Shown: positions 20,352 through 32,520 of the stretch, piece after piece
Layout: each line of letters begins with the position of its first letter
Numbering within the stretch: the first letter of the stretch is position 1
Origin: Prunus persica
Taxonomy: Eukaryota > Streptophyta > Magnoliopsida > Rosales > Rosaceae
Assembly: GCF_000346465.2 (NCBI RefSeq)
Contig: NC_034011.1
Coordinates: 13,453,339-13,517,338 of the forward strand
Length of the DNA: 64,000 nt
Direction of reading: 5' to 3'
The notes under the pieces: generated by a model
The model's input: the letters and a program-made list of their open reading frames with translations, nothing else
Told to the model about the DNA's origin: nothing
Databases searched by the model: none
Program-made: the position numbers and the translations under genes

Positions 20352-22265
20352 TGTTAGCCCCAAGAGAAAAAAGAAAAAAAAGAACTCATGGGATCCAACA
20401 CTATCCTTATTAGAAGAACTTCAAGAGGAAGATCGAGATGCAGAAATACTACTACATAAATGCTCAAAAGACAGTGAGGCAGAAATAGTGTAATTATTAT
20501 TATTATTATTATATACACATATACTACAATGTACATATATACACGTATATACACATATACATGTATATATATATTCACACACATATATACATATAATATA
20601 TATATATAAATACATATAGATATATACACGTATATTATTATAATATATCCATATACACATATACATATACATATTATAATAATAGTGTAAGGGTTTTTTT
20701 CTTCCAGCAACTACAAATGGGCTGGGCTGCCGTAAAGAGCAAAATGGCTGAAATTTTTCCCTTGTGTTTGAGTTCAGAGATCAGACCCAAAAATGTATCG
20801 AAAGGATAGTAAAGCCTAAGGAAACACCCTAGTCACCTTCACCAACAAAAACAATGACTGCTTACAGATGAATTCTTAGTGCTTACAGGTAGAATCTTAG
20901 CTTGGCATGAGAGGCTTGTGGCATGTGAGCAAATTGTCATGAATTTAGCCTTAAAGGGAAAGAACTGTGAGTTTCCATGAAAAACAGGGGTTCTAAGGAA
21001 GTGGAGGAAAGGATTATTAGAGGATTTGGCTGAGAGGAGAACAAAAAAAAGAAAATGGTGGCTTGAGTGGTTTTCCGGCAGCTTAACAGAGACTCTGTCA
21101 AGTGTTAGAACAGCTTGCCAAGAGGGGAAACTAAGGGAAAAGGATGGGTTGAGCACGAAATTGCTGAATTTTGGGAGTAAGAGAGGAAGCTTGCTATCTG
21201 GATGTGGTTGATGCTTGTTAGGTAGAAGAGGCCTCTTTTATAGCCGTTGGAAGTTGACATTTTCCAAGAAACCCTAATGGTTTCTATCCAATTTGGCCAA
21301 ATCTCTCCATTTCTTTCTCCTCTCCTCCCTTGACTTTTCCCATCTTGGTGAAATTTTCTCAGTCTATTTACACAAAATCAGAGATTTTTGGGAGCTCAAG
21401 GCCCTTTCCCGCATCTATTTCCCTTTTTCTTTCCTTCCTCCTTCCATGGCTAGATTTGATTAAGGAAAGCAAATTGATATACATGCTGGTTCGAAGGGTG
21501 CCTCTCCTCCTGGCAGCTTGCGCGCTAATATTTCTTGGTTCTTCAGATGTGTTGTGCTTGGAACTTGTTCCTTCCCATGTGCTGGTGCCTTCTAGCAGAT
21601 CTGCATATATGGACATCTTGCTCCCTTCATAGCTTCTGTTTTTTCAAGAAGGGGCTGAGGCTTTTGCTGCTTCTCATTTCTAATTGTATGGGCCTTCTAA
21701 GATGGCAAGCCAACTTACCAAATAAATGGGCTAATCTCATCAAGTATTGGGCTATATTGGTTAATTTAATGGACCATTTTGGGCTGGGCTATTTTTCTCC
21801 TTCGTGCTTACCTACATATTTGGGCCTAAGAAACGGGCTTGGGTTCTGAGGCTCCCAAGCAACTTGGGACCTTCATTTCTTGGCCCATCAATGGGCCTCA
21901 TGACAACTTATTACCATCTATACCACAACCCACTCAAGCAAGCCCCGGGCATTTGAGTGGCTTGGGCCCACTTAGGCTTGTAGCGTGGTTGGGCGTGAAA
22001 TAATAATTTATTGCTTAGTGTGGCATGTTGCTTTGCACGCTCTAATTTTATTGTCCTTAGAGAGGGACACGGTGCTTATTATTTTAGCATGGGCCTGTAC
22101 TTTATAACCTTACCTCAGTTCCTAGCATGACAAATTATTTATTTAGTATGGTATGTGGGTTGTGACTTGTGTATGACTGGCTTTCATGTACTCTGATATG
22201 TGACTTTTCTTAATAAATTATCGTATTTGGGCCGGAAATTTATTTGGGCCCAACCATGGACAACA
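20352..22265 (-). repeat. Probable LTR (TGTTGTCC...GGGCTAACA)
   Basis: On the minus strand this 1.9-kb segment starts TGTTGTCCATGG and ends GGGGCTAACA, with a TATA box (GGCTATAAAAGAGGCC, about 21230-21245) and no recognisable coding sequence. Open frames in it (for example 20839-21156 minus) look fortuitous. No clear target duplication flanks it, so the ends are tentative. Confidence 0.4.
20497..20690. repeat. AT-rich microsatellite (TATACACATATA type)
   Basis: About 190 bp of TA/CA/TG alternation after an (ATT)n run. Similar tracts occur at 22266-22312, 22716-23040 and 24286-24361. Confidence 0.9.
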
Positions 22266-22312
22266 AATAGCATACATGTATATATGTAATATATATATTA
22301 TAATACATATAT

Positions 22313-22715
22313 ACAGAGAGCTTCCATTGAGGGATCCCTCAAATAAGCTTATTTGAGGGACACCCCTTGTAGGCCCCACTCCGAATTGTATTTCACTAAT
22401 CCAAACCGTCTATTTTGTACATACTCATTCAAAGATCATCTCAACAAAAAATCACTTGAATCCAATATTATTTGACCACTCAATTAAGCTATTGAAATTT
22501 TAGCATTTTCTTGAAGCATCGTATTCATTGATTTTGTAAGACACAATTGGATGTCGAAATGGCTTCCGATTTGTCTAATTTTTTGTAAGGATGATCTATG
22601 AATAAAGACCTAAAAAATAGATGGTTTGGATTATTGGGAAAAAAATTGTAGGGTACCCTAAGGGGCGTCCCTCAAATAAAATTATTTGAGGGATCCCTCA
22701 ATAGAAGGGGACTGT
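22313..22715. mobile_element. MITE with 30-bp inverted repeats in a microsatellite
   Basis: Left end CTTCCATTGAGGGATCCCTC (from 22321) is mirrored by the right end at 22681-22706 (inverse CTTCTATTGAGGGATCCCTC). The ends may extend to ACAG...CTGT. The flanks both read ACATATAT, but the target is low-complexity AT repeat, so the duplication is weak evidence. About 400 bp, non-coding. Confidence 0.75.
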
Positions 22716-23040
22716 ACATATATATATACGTATATATACATATATGTGTATATATATTATACCCATATATGTATTATAATCTACATATACACACGTATAT
22801 GCACATACACATTATATGTATATATTATAATATACATATATACACGTATATACATGTATATTATTATTATAACATACCCATATATATTATCTATTATAAT
22901 ATACATATGTATATGTATTATACCCATGTATATATTATAATATATAGAGACACCTATATACACATATATTATATACATGTATATACGTGTATATATGTAT
23001 AATATAATATTATATATATTTATATATGTATGTATATACA
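22716..23040. repeat. AT-rich microsatellite, right part
   Basis: Continuation of the TATATACACGTATA tract that begins at 22266 and was split by the MITE. Confidence 0.9.
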
Positions 23041-23172
23041 GTTTTGCTCACATTAGGATGATTGGATTTTAATTAAAATGCGGATATTAAAGGTGAAACG
23101 TCAGATCAATCCAATGGTATTGCAGTCATGATATGTATTAATTGACAAAACTTAAAGCCACGCGCATCAGCT

Positions 23173-24285
23173 CTTTGGTTTTTTTTTTCACGCGCAAGTG
23201 GCAGCCACAACTTTAATGATTATTAAACTAATTTAATATTATATCAAATACTGTCTCTCTCCCTCTCTTTCTTTTTCTTTCTTCTTCTCTCCCTCTCTCT
23301 TCTTCTCTTCTCTCCGTATCTCTATCTCTCTCCCTCTTCTGTGCTTCTTCTCCTTCTTAACAAAGGGCTTGAGCCCAAAGAATAATGGTTTCATTAAGCC
23401 TGTTGTTTTTTCTTCGAGTCAAAAAGTTTGTGGAAAATGCATCACATGCCTCTTTAATTTCTAGATTTCCAATCATTTCATTAAGCATGTTATTTTTCCT
23501 TCAGTCAAAAAGCTATGAGAACAATGACTTGTAAAAATTTATCTAAATCAAATGGACAATGGATTTTGATAATTTGTGGATTGCTATGGTGTTTCTTTGT
23601 TTTTCTCTACAAGTCAACAACCTTCTGGAAAACACACCCCTTAATGGCAATACATATGCAATCATAACCTAGAAATTAGTTGGCAAATTTAATTGGGGGT
23701 TGTGAACCTTTCTGGGTTGTGAAATTTTGGGGGTTTCTATAATCCCTCCCTCCCAAATCTCTGCCTCCAGTATCTGGCATCTGGCATTTAACCAAATTTA
23801 CACAGAGAGAGATATGGAGACTGAGAAAAAGAAGAAGAAGTAGAAAAGAGAAAGAAGTAGAAGAAAGAGAAAGAAAATTAAAAAAAAAAAAAGAAAGGGG
23901 GGGGGGGGGGGGGGAAGAGAGAGATATCTGGCATCTTCATTTTTCTCTGTTCTTTTTTTTCGTCATTTTTCTCTCTTTCAAACCAATTCTCACTGTTTGT
24001 TTGATACCTATGTTTGTAATCCATCTTTATGAAACGATTACAGTGAAAATAATGATAAAAAAAATCATAAAAACCAGATACCAGAGAATAATATCCCTAT
24101 GTTTGTGATGGGGATGTCAACGTCAAAAAGATGTTGAGAAGATCTTTTTGAGAAGATGGAGGCGTTGAACAGTTAATTAAAGCAAACCCTCAGGCTGCCC
24201 ACCTTTTCAGTTTTATATAATATTAATTAGTTCAATAATTATTAAAGTTGTGGCTGCCACTTGCGCGTGAGAAAAAACACCAAAG
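23173..24285. mobile_element. Non-autonomous element with about 75-bp inverted repeats
   Basis: The left arm (23173-23250: CTTTGG, then a T-run, CACGCGCAAGTGGCAGCCAC) is the reverse complement of the right arm (24208-24285). The 1.1-kb body is CT- and GA-rich (23255-23345, 23810-23925), with a G18-type homopolymer at 23896-23914. Long inverted repeats are common in Mutator-like elements; no 9-bp duplication was found. Confidence 0.6.
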
Positions 24286-24360
24286 TGTATGTATATATGT
24301 ATATTGTATATTATATATTATAATATATGTGTATATATATTATATTATAATATACATATA

Positions 24361-24505
24361 TTGACACGACCATAACTAAAGTGGTCGTGCAAAATTACAA
24401 CTTTACGAGACGAGAATAAAGTTGTTGCACAAAATTACAACTTCACGCGACGATACCTAAAGTGGTGGTGCAAAATTACAACTATACGCGACGAGAATAA
24501 AGACG
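24361..24505. repeat. Stranded GCGACGA array of CACTA 1
   Basis: Four repeats of the type CGCGACGA...GTCGTGCAAAATTACAAC. Preceded by an AT microsatellite as at 60536-60760 in CACTA 2, so this is probably displaced CACTA 1 sequence. The Athila pol begins at 24506 without an LTR. Confidence 0.55.
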
Positions 24506-27316
24506 CTGCCTGTGATCATTGCTTCTAATTTGAGTGCATCCGAAGAAGACAAACTAATTCGAGTTCAAAGGGAGCATAAGACTGCCCTAGGTTAGACCAT
24601 TGCAGACATCAGATGAATAAGCCCTACAAAGTGCATGCATAGGATCCTTTTGGAAGGAGAATCAAAACCTACAAGGAAAGCCCAAAGGAGGCTGAATCCG
24701 ATGATGAAAGAAGTCGTTAAGAAGGAAGTTTTGAAGCTTTTAGACATGCGAATTATATACCCCATTTCGGATAGCAAGTGGGTAAGTGCCGTCCAAGTTG
24801 TTCCCAAGAAAGCCGGAATTACTGTTGTGAAGAATGAAGACAATGAGTTGGTGCCTCAAAGAATTCAAACGGGTTGGAGAGTATGCATAGATTATAGAAA
24901 GCTCAATACCACGACACGTACGGATCACTTTTCGTTACCATTTATTGATCAAATGCTTGAGCGTCTTGCAGGTCATAGTCATTATTGCTTCTTGGATGGA
25001 TACTTTGGATACAATCAAATTGCCATAGCTCCAAAAGATCAAGAAAAGACCACCTTCACTTGTCCATTTGGTACGTTTGCTTTTAGGCGTATGCCTTTTG
25101 GTTTATGTAACGTACCTGCCACTTTTCAACGTCGCATGATGTCCATTTTTTCTAATATGGTGGAGGAGATAATAGAGATATTTATGGATGATTTTTCTAT
25201 TTTTGGTGATTCATTTGATATTTGTCTTCACAACCTCTCTTTAGTGTTGAAAAGGTGTCAAGAATGCAATTTAGTGCTCAACTGGGAGAAGTGTCACTTC
25301 ATGGTACAACAGGGTATTGTATTAGGTCACATTATCTCTTGTAGGGGAGTTAAAGTGGACAAGGCAAAAATCGACATTGTGAGAAGCTTGCAGCCCCCAA
25401 AAACCATGAAGGAGATTAGTCATTCCAAGGACATACAGGGTTCTATAGGCGTTTCATCAAGGACTTTTCAAAAATATCAAGGCCCCTATGTCGGTTGCTT
25501 GGCAAAGATGTGGAATTCGAGTTTAATGAAAAGTGCTTGGATGCATTTAACAAGCTTAAGAAGCTTTTAACGTCTGCCCCTATCATGCAGCCTCCATATT
25601 GGAATTTTACCTTCGAGTTGATGTGTGACACCTCGGATTATGCAGTGGGGGTTGTGCTTGGACAAAGAGTGAACAACGTACCACATGCCATCTATTATGC
25701 CTCCCAGACTTTGAATGACACTCAGTTGAATTGCTCAATTCCGAAAAAGGAGTTGCTTGCTATTATTTTTGCTTTAGAGAAATTTAGATCATATCTTATT
25801 GGCACTAAAGTAATTGTATTCTCTGATCATGCAACACTTAGGTACCTCCTCCAAAAGAAGGACGCCAAGCCGCGACTGATTAGATGGACACTCTTGCTTC
25901 AAGAATTCGATTTGGTGATTAGAGACAAGAAAGGGAGTGAAAACGTGGTGGCTGACCATTTGAGTAAGCTGGTGCAAGGATCCAATGAAGAAGAGGACGT
26001 GCTTCCTCTACATGAAAGTTTCCCCGATGAGCAACTCTTCACCCTCGAAGCCAAGGACCCTTGGTTCGTTGACATTATTAATTATAAGGCTTCAGAATTG
26101 ATTCTGGAGGATCTCACTTGAGCTCAAAAGGATAAGCTTGTCAAAACAAGTAAGTATTATGCTTGGGATGATCCATACTTACGGAAATATTGTCCAGATC
26201 AGATTGTTAGAAGTTGCATGTCTGAATATGAATTTAATTATATACTTACCTTTTGTCATTCATCTGTAGGTGGTGGACATTTTGGTACTAAGAAAACAGC
26301 CCTTAAAGTATTGCAATGTGGTTTTTATTGGCCTAGCTTGTTCAAAGATTCATATACTTATTGTTCCACATGTGATAGATGTCAAAGAACCGGTAACATT
26401 AGCTCTAGGAATCAAATGCCTTTAACGCCTATCCTTATTGTTGAAATATTTGATGTGTGGGGTATTGATTTTATGGGACCATTCCCTTCCTCTTATGGCT
26501 TTATTTACATTCTCCTTGCTATTGACTACGTCTCTAAATGCGTGGAAGCAATTCCTACCCAGACTAATGATTCAAAAGTTGTTTTGAGCTTTGTGAAGGA
26601 CAACATCTTTTCTAGGTTTGGAACACCAAGAGCCATTATCAGCGATGGAGGCACTCACTTTTGCAATAGGTCATTTGAGGCACTTTAAAGCGATATGGAA
26701 TTACACATAGGGTCTCGACACCTTATCATCCCCAAACAAATGGACAAGTGGACAAGTAGAGATTACTAACCAAGAAATCAAACAAATCTTGGAGAAAACC
26801 GTGAGCCCTACTAGAAAGGATTGGAGCTTGAGACTTAATGAAGCATTATGGGCATAAGGACAGCTTACAAAACCCCCATTGGTATGTCTCCTTTTCGTTT
26901 GGTTTATGGTAAAGCATATCACCTTCTGGTTGAACTTGAAGATCGTGCATTTTGGGCAATCAAGAAATTCAATTTCGATATGAAAGAGGCTGGAGATGCA
27001 AGGCGACTCCAATTGAATGAATTGGATGAGATGAGGAATGATGCTTATGAGAGTGCACGGATTTACAAGGAAAAGACGAAGGCATTTCATGACAAAGCCG
27101 TTCAAAGGAAGACCTTTGAAATATGGCAGAAAATCTTTCTCTTCAAATCCTTTTGTTGTTACTAATGTTTTCCCTCGTGGTGCAATTGAGATTCAAAATG
27201 ACAAGACAGGAAACATATTCAAAGTGAACGGACATCGATTGAAGCCATACTATGAATCTTTTGAGCTTGGAAAAGAGAGCATGCACGTGGGCGAACCACC
27301 CTCTTCTATTGTTTAA
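24506..27316 (+). pseudogene. Athila Pol (RT, RNase H, integrase), decayed
   Basis: Begins LPVIIASNLSASEEDK at the truncation, with in-frame stops at about 24595 and 24614. RT (24635-25440) has WRVCIDYRKLNTTTR, FRRMPFGLCNVPATFQ, FMDDFSIFGDSF (catalytic DD) and LVLNWEKCHFMV, wording typical of Athila. A frameshift near 25430-25495 precedes RNase H ([43 protein letters not shown]). A stop at 26119-26121 is followed by integrase: HHCC finger (HSSVGGGHFG, CSTCDRC), WGIDFMGPFPSS and IISDGGTHFCNRSF. An 8-bp duplication (GACAAGTG/GACAAGTA, about 26741-26757) shifts the frame before the third acidic residue. Remaining pieces run to 27316 (VNGHRLKPYYE). Confidence 0.92.
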
Positions 27317-29469
27317 TCATCTAAAGAACCGCGTCTAGCTGAAGACTTTAAACTTAGCGCTTCTTGGGAGGCAACCCAACCATTCTTCACTTTTGTTTTT
27401 AGTTTATGTGTGATTTCTCGTACAATGTTTATATTTTTGATTTTGTTATGTTTTGCGTCATCAAACGATGGATTTTGTGTTCCATAGAAAATTTTTAGCA
27501 TTTTTCTAGCCCTAAGATGTTTGCAGCATGTTTCAAATGTGTTACAGCAGTTTTTTTGATCATTGGCTGAGTTTAGATACCAGAAAATAGAAAAATAGCT
27601 TTTATGTTCTTAGTTTGGTCAAAACTAGAATTTCTGCCTAATTTTCTTTTTGCTGTTTTTTAGGTCAATATGATGCCACCAACATGTTTAGAATGGTTAT
27701 TATGATCATTTGGACCAAGTTTGGGGGTCTCCGGTGGCCTACATTATGTTTTAGGACGATTTGAAGCTCATAAAAGGACCTAAAACACACACACAAAAAA
27801 AGGCAGCTGCTGTTTTGCCCAGGATTTGAAGATTTTCATCACCAAAGAGGTTTTAGCGATGGTGTTCATCAGATTTTTCGTCACCAAAGAGGTTTTAGCA
27901 AGTCAGATTTCCAGATTTTCATGATTACATATCCAGCTCAATTTCGTTCCAATTTCATCGCATTCCGAGACTTTAAGGAGCTATTAAGGGTCCGTTGGCA
28001 CTCAAAGAAGCAAGTGAGTTCATTGCTTTGTCTATCTCCTCTCACTTCGACAAATTCTTGCCCCTCCGCACACCTAGAAAACCCGGGAAGTCCTCAAACC
28101 CTCACCCTTTTTAATTGATTGTCCATGAATTTATTTCTTTATTTTACACATTGGGGACAACGTTTATTTTAAGTTGTGGGTGATTGAGTGTTATAGTCTA
28201 TGCCGCCGCTTCACTTTTCATGTGTAGGATTAGTTTATTATCTTGTTGATTGGTTCTCAATTCTTTTCCATTTTTGGTTTTTTTTTTAATTTGTATTTTG
28301 TCTTTATTTTGTTGTCTTGTTTCTAATTTCGTTTTTCCTTAAAATATATATTTTTTTTTAAATCAGAAAAATGTCATCAAAACCCAGAAATATTTTCTTT
28401 AACTTGGAGTCTAGTTTTTATTTGTTTGTAGTGGTCACTTCCCAATTCTATGATGAGATTGAATTTTATTGACAATTAACTTGCAAGGAATTGTGAGCAT
28501 GACATTAATTCTTTACATTATCTTTGTGTTAGCCTTAATTTTGTGATTAAACTTGGTAAATCTGTATGCACATAGCCATATTAATATGATTTTCGATTGG
28601 AGTTCACATGATTTAAATTCCCAAATAAGGCTAGCGTAGACTTATATAACCCTTATTATGTGAGCTTTTGAGCCTATACCTCTCTTTCTTGAGTGATATA
28701 TACTATTCTTTGTTTTGGTTAAGTACTTGAGGATGTTTAAATTGTTTGCTAGAACTACTTTCATTATCTAGTTGAGGCATATTTCATGAACCACATGGAT
28801 CCTAGGAAGTGATATAGGCATTGTTAAAAAAAAAAAAAAAAAAAAAGATATAGGCCTTGTTTCGTTTGTTTGAGCCTTTCCAACCAACCCATATCAACTT
28901 TATCCCTAGTCAACCCCTTGTGCCTTTTATGTAAACCTTTATCGTTCTTACCCAATTCTCCTCATCTTAACCTTTTGTGTATTTATCCTACACCCTTCTA
29001 AGGAGCTTTGTAGAGCACTTTCATGGTTAAGGGAGAATTGCACAAATTGTTCAATGATGTGTATATGATACTGTTTCAAAAAAAAAAAAAAGTATGATTC
29101 CGAAGCCTTTTCAACTCGAGTTTTTAAGCCCGATGAGTGTTTTACACTTAATACCCTAAAGCTATCTAGCTTGGGAGTTATTGGTCTAACACTTACATGG
29201 GTTGATTAGAAAGCTAATGGAGTTAGGAAAAAAAAAAAAGGAAAACAAAAAAAAAAGACAAAAAAAAGACAAAAAAATTTAAGACAGTATCAAGATGAAA
29301 TTATGTGCTAAAGTGCAAGATGTTATAATTTCATGGAAAGCTTTACTTAGCCCTTAAACTTTGTTTGTTCATCCATGTCTTTTTCTTGTTTCACCCATCA
29401 CCCTAAGCCCTATTTCAACCTTAGTGAAAGTCCTACTCAATCCAAGGAGAAGTGTGGTTCCTCATGTGG
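27317..29469 (+). other. Athila 3' non-coding region
   Basis: Starts with the Athila-typical CTTCTTGGGAGGCAACCCAA (27360-27380). About 2.1 kb with no convincing reading frame and with several A-runs (28826-28846, 29078-29091, 29230-29276). No env-like ORF recognised. Small open frames (27921-28118, 29437-29637) look fortuitous. Confidence 0.6.
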
Positions 29470-29477
29470 AGAATAGG

Positions 29478-30434
29478 TAGGCCTCATCATTTGGCCTGCG
29501 GGCTCATGGGCCGATGGGGCCCCGCTCGGCCCATCGAAAAAAAGCCCGGCCCTGCCCATTATGGGCTTTGAGATGGTCTGGCCCTCCTTGGGCTGGGCTA
29601 GGCTTGGGCTTGGGTGTCTGAAGCCCGCCCCGGCCACGTTAAGCCCAGGAAAGCCCGGCCTATTAGGCCCGCATACATATATAATTATGTATAAATAAGA
29701 GTTTAGGATTAGGATTATATCACTTAAATCACATATATAATTTGTTTCATTTCATTTACTTTTCTTTACTCATTCTTAGTTTATAATTGGATGATTAGCA
29801 CATTAATTTGTGTCAATTATTAATACAACAATTATATATATAAATAAGATGAAAAACATATCATATCACTAAATATAATCATATCATGAAACATAATCGT
29901 ACCACCAAATATAATCATGCTTTTCTTGAACACATCACCAAACATTTGCATATTTATTCATACCATTCTTTAAAAAATATTTTTTTGATACTTATTATTT
30001 TTTAAAATTATTTCTTAAAACGTTTTATGGTCTAATTATGTAATAACCTCAAAAATAATACTTGGTTTTATTATTTTTGTGAAAAATCTTATTAAGTTGT
30101 GTGAATTTATTAGGTATTTTATGAATTTGGTTTGATGTGAAAATATTGGAATTAAGTGAGTTTAATCTCAAATTTGGACTAAAATGCCCTTATGATTAAG
30201 TTTATGATTTTTTTTGAATGAAGTAGGCCTGTTTCGGCCCGGCCCGTTGGGCTTACCCCGGCCAGGCCCGATGGGCTTTCTCAAGCCCAGCCCATGGGCC
30301 AGGCTTGGGCTTTGAATTTTCTAAAAAAACACGGCACGGTATTTTCTCTCTCCTCTTTAAAGCCCGGCGTGGCCCAGCCCAAGCCCAATAAATTTGGGCC
30401 GGGTTAGCCCGGCTAGGCCCATTGACGAGCCCTA
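29478..30434. mobile_element. Non-autonomous hAT element with perfect 8-bp duplication
   Basis: Ends TAGGCCTCATCATTTGGCC and, inverted, TAGGGCTCGTCAATGGGCC, flanked by AGAATAGG on both sides (29470-29477 and 30435-30442). 957 bp, with GGCCCGGCCC-rich arms and an AT-rich centre. No transposase. Confidence 0.88.
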
Positions 30435-30941
30435 AGAATAGGTGTGGAAGGACTATGATCAGATGGTTTAACTGTTTTCAAGTATGCGATATCTTTCCAT
30501 GAGATCTTTTATTCATGTCTTGTGCTTTTATTTCAATTATGTGAGTACACCCTATTGATTTGATTCTTCTCATATATATGAGTGACACTACCTTGTCAAA
30601 TTTCGAGTGCTTTCATTGGAGTGAACATCCTTGGTGAGAATTGAAGTTAAAGCTTGTTCTTATTTGGTTATTTAACTTTTGTGAAGCATAAGTCGTGTTT
30701 ATATTAATGTTGGCTATTTCACACACGACACTCCAAGTTGTTCAATTAAAGTTTGGTTAACCCTTTGATAATGTCTTGAGTTAATTTTGCTTATTTCTTG
30801 GAAGTTAGTTAACCGTTGGTAATTATCTCTGAGATCAATATTGGGAATTTAGTTGTTCGTTTGTTTTGAGTCTTTGTTCTTTTGTTTTTACTTTTCATTT
30901 TGTTTTGCTCGAGGACTAGCAAAATCTAAGTTGTGGGTATT

Positions 30942-32520
30942 TGATAAGTCCATAAATATACTCATTTATGTACTCTTTGTACTTAGGTTTTGTAGGAGAA
31001 TTAGATTTAAAAGGGGCTTATTACTTTACTTTTCTGATTTTCAGCTTTTCTGCGCTCTTAGAAGCTTTTTAAGGGAAAATCAATTTTTCGGAGAAATTTT
31101 AGCACAAGGCCAATTGAAGATGAAAGCTAACATCTTGAAGTTCAATCTATGATTTTTCTATAAATTTCTACCTACCCAATTGGTACAGTATTACAAGTGA
31201 AGTTAGCCCACGTGCAGACAGGACAGTTTCGTACATGTTACGTGAATGTGAAGAAACGGAAGCCTTCCCCAATTTTTCAAGTTACGTGCTATATATGTTG
31301 GAAAGATAAGACATCTATATTTCTAAAATACATTTTAAATAATGTTTTTAGAAGGCCAAAGATCCCCAAATCGTGTGATAATTAGGCTGAGCTGTATTCT
31401 CTATGGAGTTAGGAATTGTGATTTTTACTTTCCTATTTGGATTCCTTGTTTACCAAGACTTCTTGGACGAATTTTCAGTAAATTTTAGGGTTTAGAACTC
31501 TGATATAAGTGATATAAAAGGCCAGCCAAGGCCCCCATACAAAGGATTCACGTCCTAAGGAGATCAACCGCGCAAGAGGAGAAAGCTGCCAACGAGTTCT
31601 TTCTTTTCCTTTCTTCTTTTAATTTTCAGTTCTTATGTATTTATTTTTGAGTTCATCCAAGAACATGAGTAACTAATTTCTTGTTAGTTAGGGCTTAATC
31701 TTGAAGCCCTAAACATGATTATAATTCTATAAACAAGTTTGAATGGATTTTTTAGTTTTTACAAGTGTGATGATTTCGGTTTCTCTATGTTATGTGAATT
31801 CTTATATTTTGTTTCTTTGAGTAGCTAACTTTGAAGCATGTATTGGAAGTAAATTGTTGTAGAACATAGGTCAATTGCCATATTGAATGTGTTCTTGTTT
31901 GCAACGAATAATTGGGTTAAGAACTAGTTATGAGAAATCGATTCCTGAATTCCTAATAACAAATGCCATGTTTTAGGGTTTTTGTGACACTCATATTCTG
32001 TTTGATCTTAATGGATTCTTGATTGTTAATTTGAGTAAATGTCATACTGAATTTCAATTAAGAATACACATATTGATGTAAATGCCATACACTTTACATA
32101 CACTTAAGAGAGAATCATACAACTTGAGTCAAATGCCATGATCTAGTTGTGAGTGTCGTCATCATATGCTTGCTAGAAATTGATTATCTATTGTTGTTTA
32201 TAGATTGATTGATTGTTTGGAGGTGGATAGTGAGTCCTAGCTATTGTTCTTGACTGATTCTAAACCAATTTCTCTTAAACTCTAGTTTAAATTCTGTTTT
32301 GTTTTCTTTTTCTTGTTTTGTTTTATTCACAAAATCAAATCAAAACCCTCCTTGGTGTTGGCGTGTGTATGGAAGTCCTTGTGTTTTAATTTTCGTTGCG
32401 TGACATTGATAAACATCTCTTTAGATTACAATCTCTGTGGGAATGACTCTTGCTTGCTTACTATGCTATCATTTGATTTGTGCACTTGGAAGGTTTTAAT
32501 ATTGTTGTTAAAAATTACCA
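30942..32520 (+). repeat. 3' LTR of the plus-strand Athila
   Basis: Begins TGATAAGTCCATAAATATAC after a purine-rich tract and ends at about 32520 (AAAATTACCA), where gag of the minus Athila starts. TATA box GATATAAAAGGCC at about 31508-31520. Contains repeated AATGCCATA/AAATGCCATG words (31875-32140). Confidence 0.8.

Larger units (their letters stand above)
24506..32520 (+). mobile_element. Athila-type Ty3/gypsy element, 5'-truncated
   Basis: Pol (24506-27316), a long 3' non-coding region, a polypurine-like AAGTTGTGGGTATT, and a 3' LTR (30942-32520) in plus orientation. The 5' LTR, gag and protease are missing: the first pol codons abut CACTA-type repeats. The right end cuts the gag of a second Athila lying on the opposite strand. 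Confidence 0.85.

Noticed and set aside
20839..21156. 105-codon minus frame after a TATA box
   Set aside because: Could be a leader ORF of the LTR, but there is no family resemblance and its borders lie within non-coding LTR.
30853..31385. Two plus-strand frames of 99 and 62 codons
   Set aside because: They lie across and inside the Athila 3' LTR; no env-like features.
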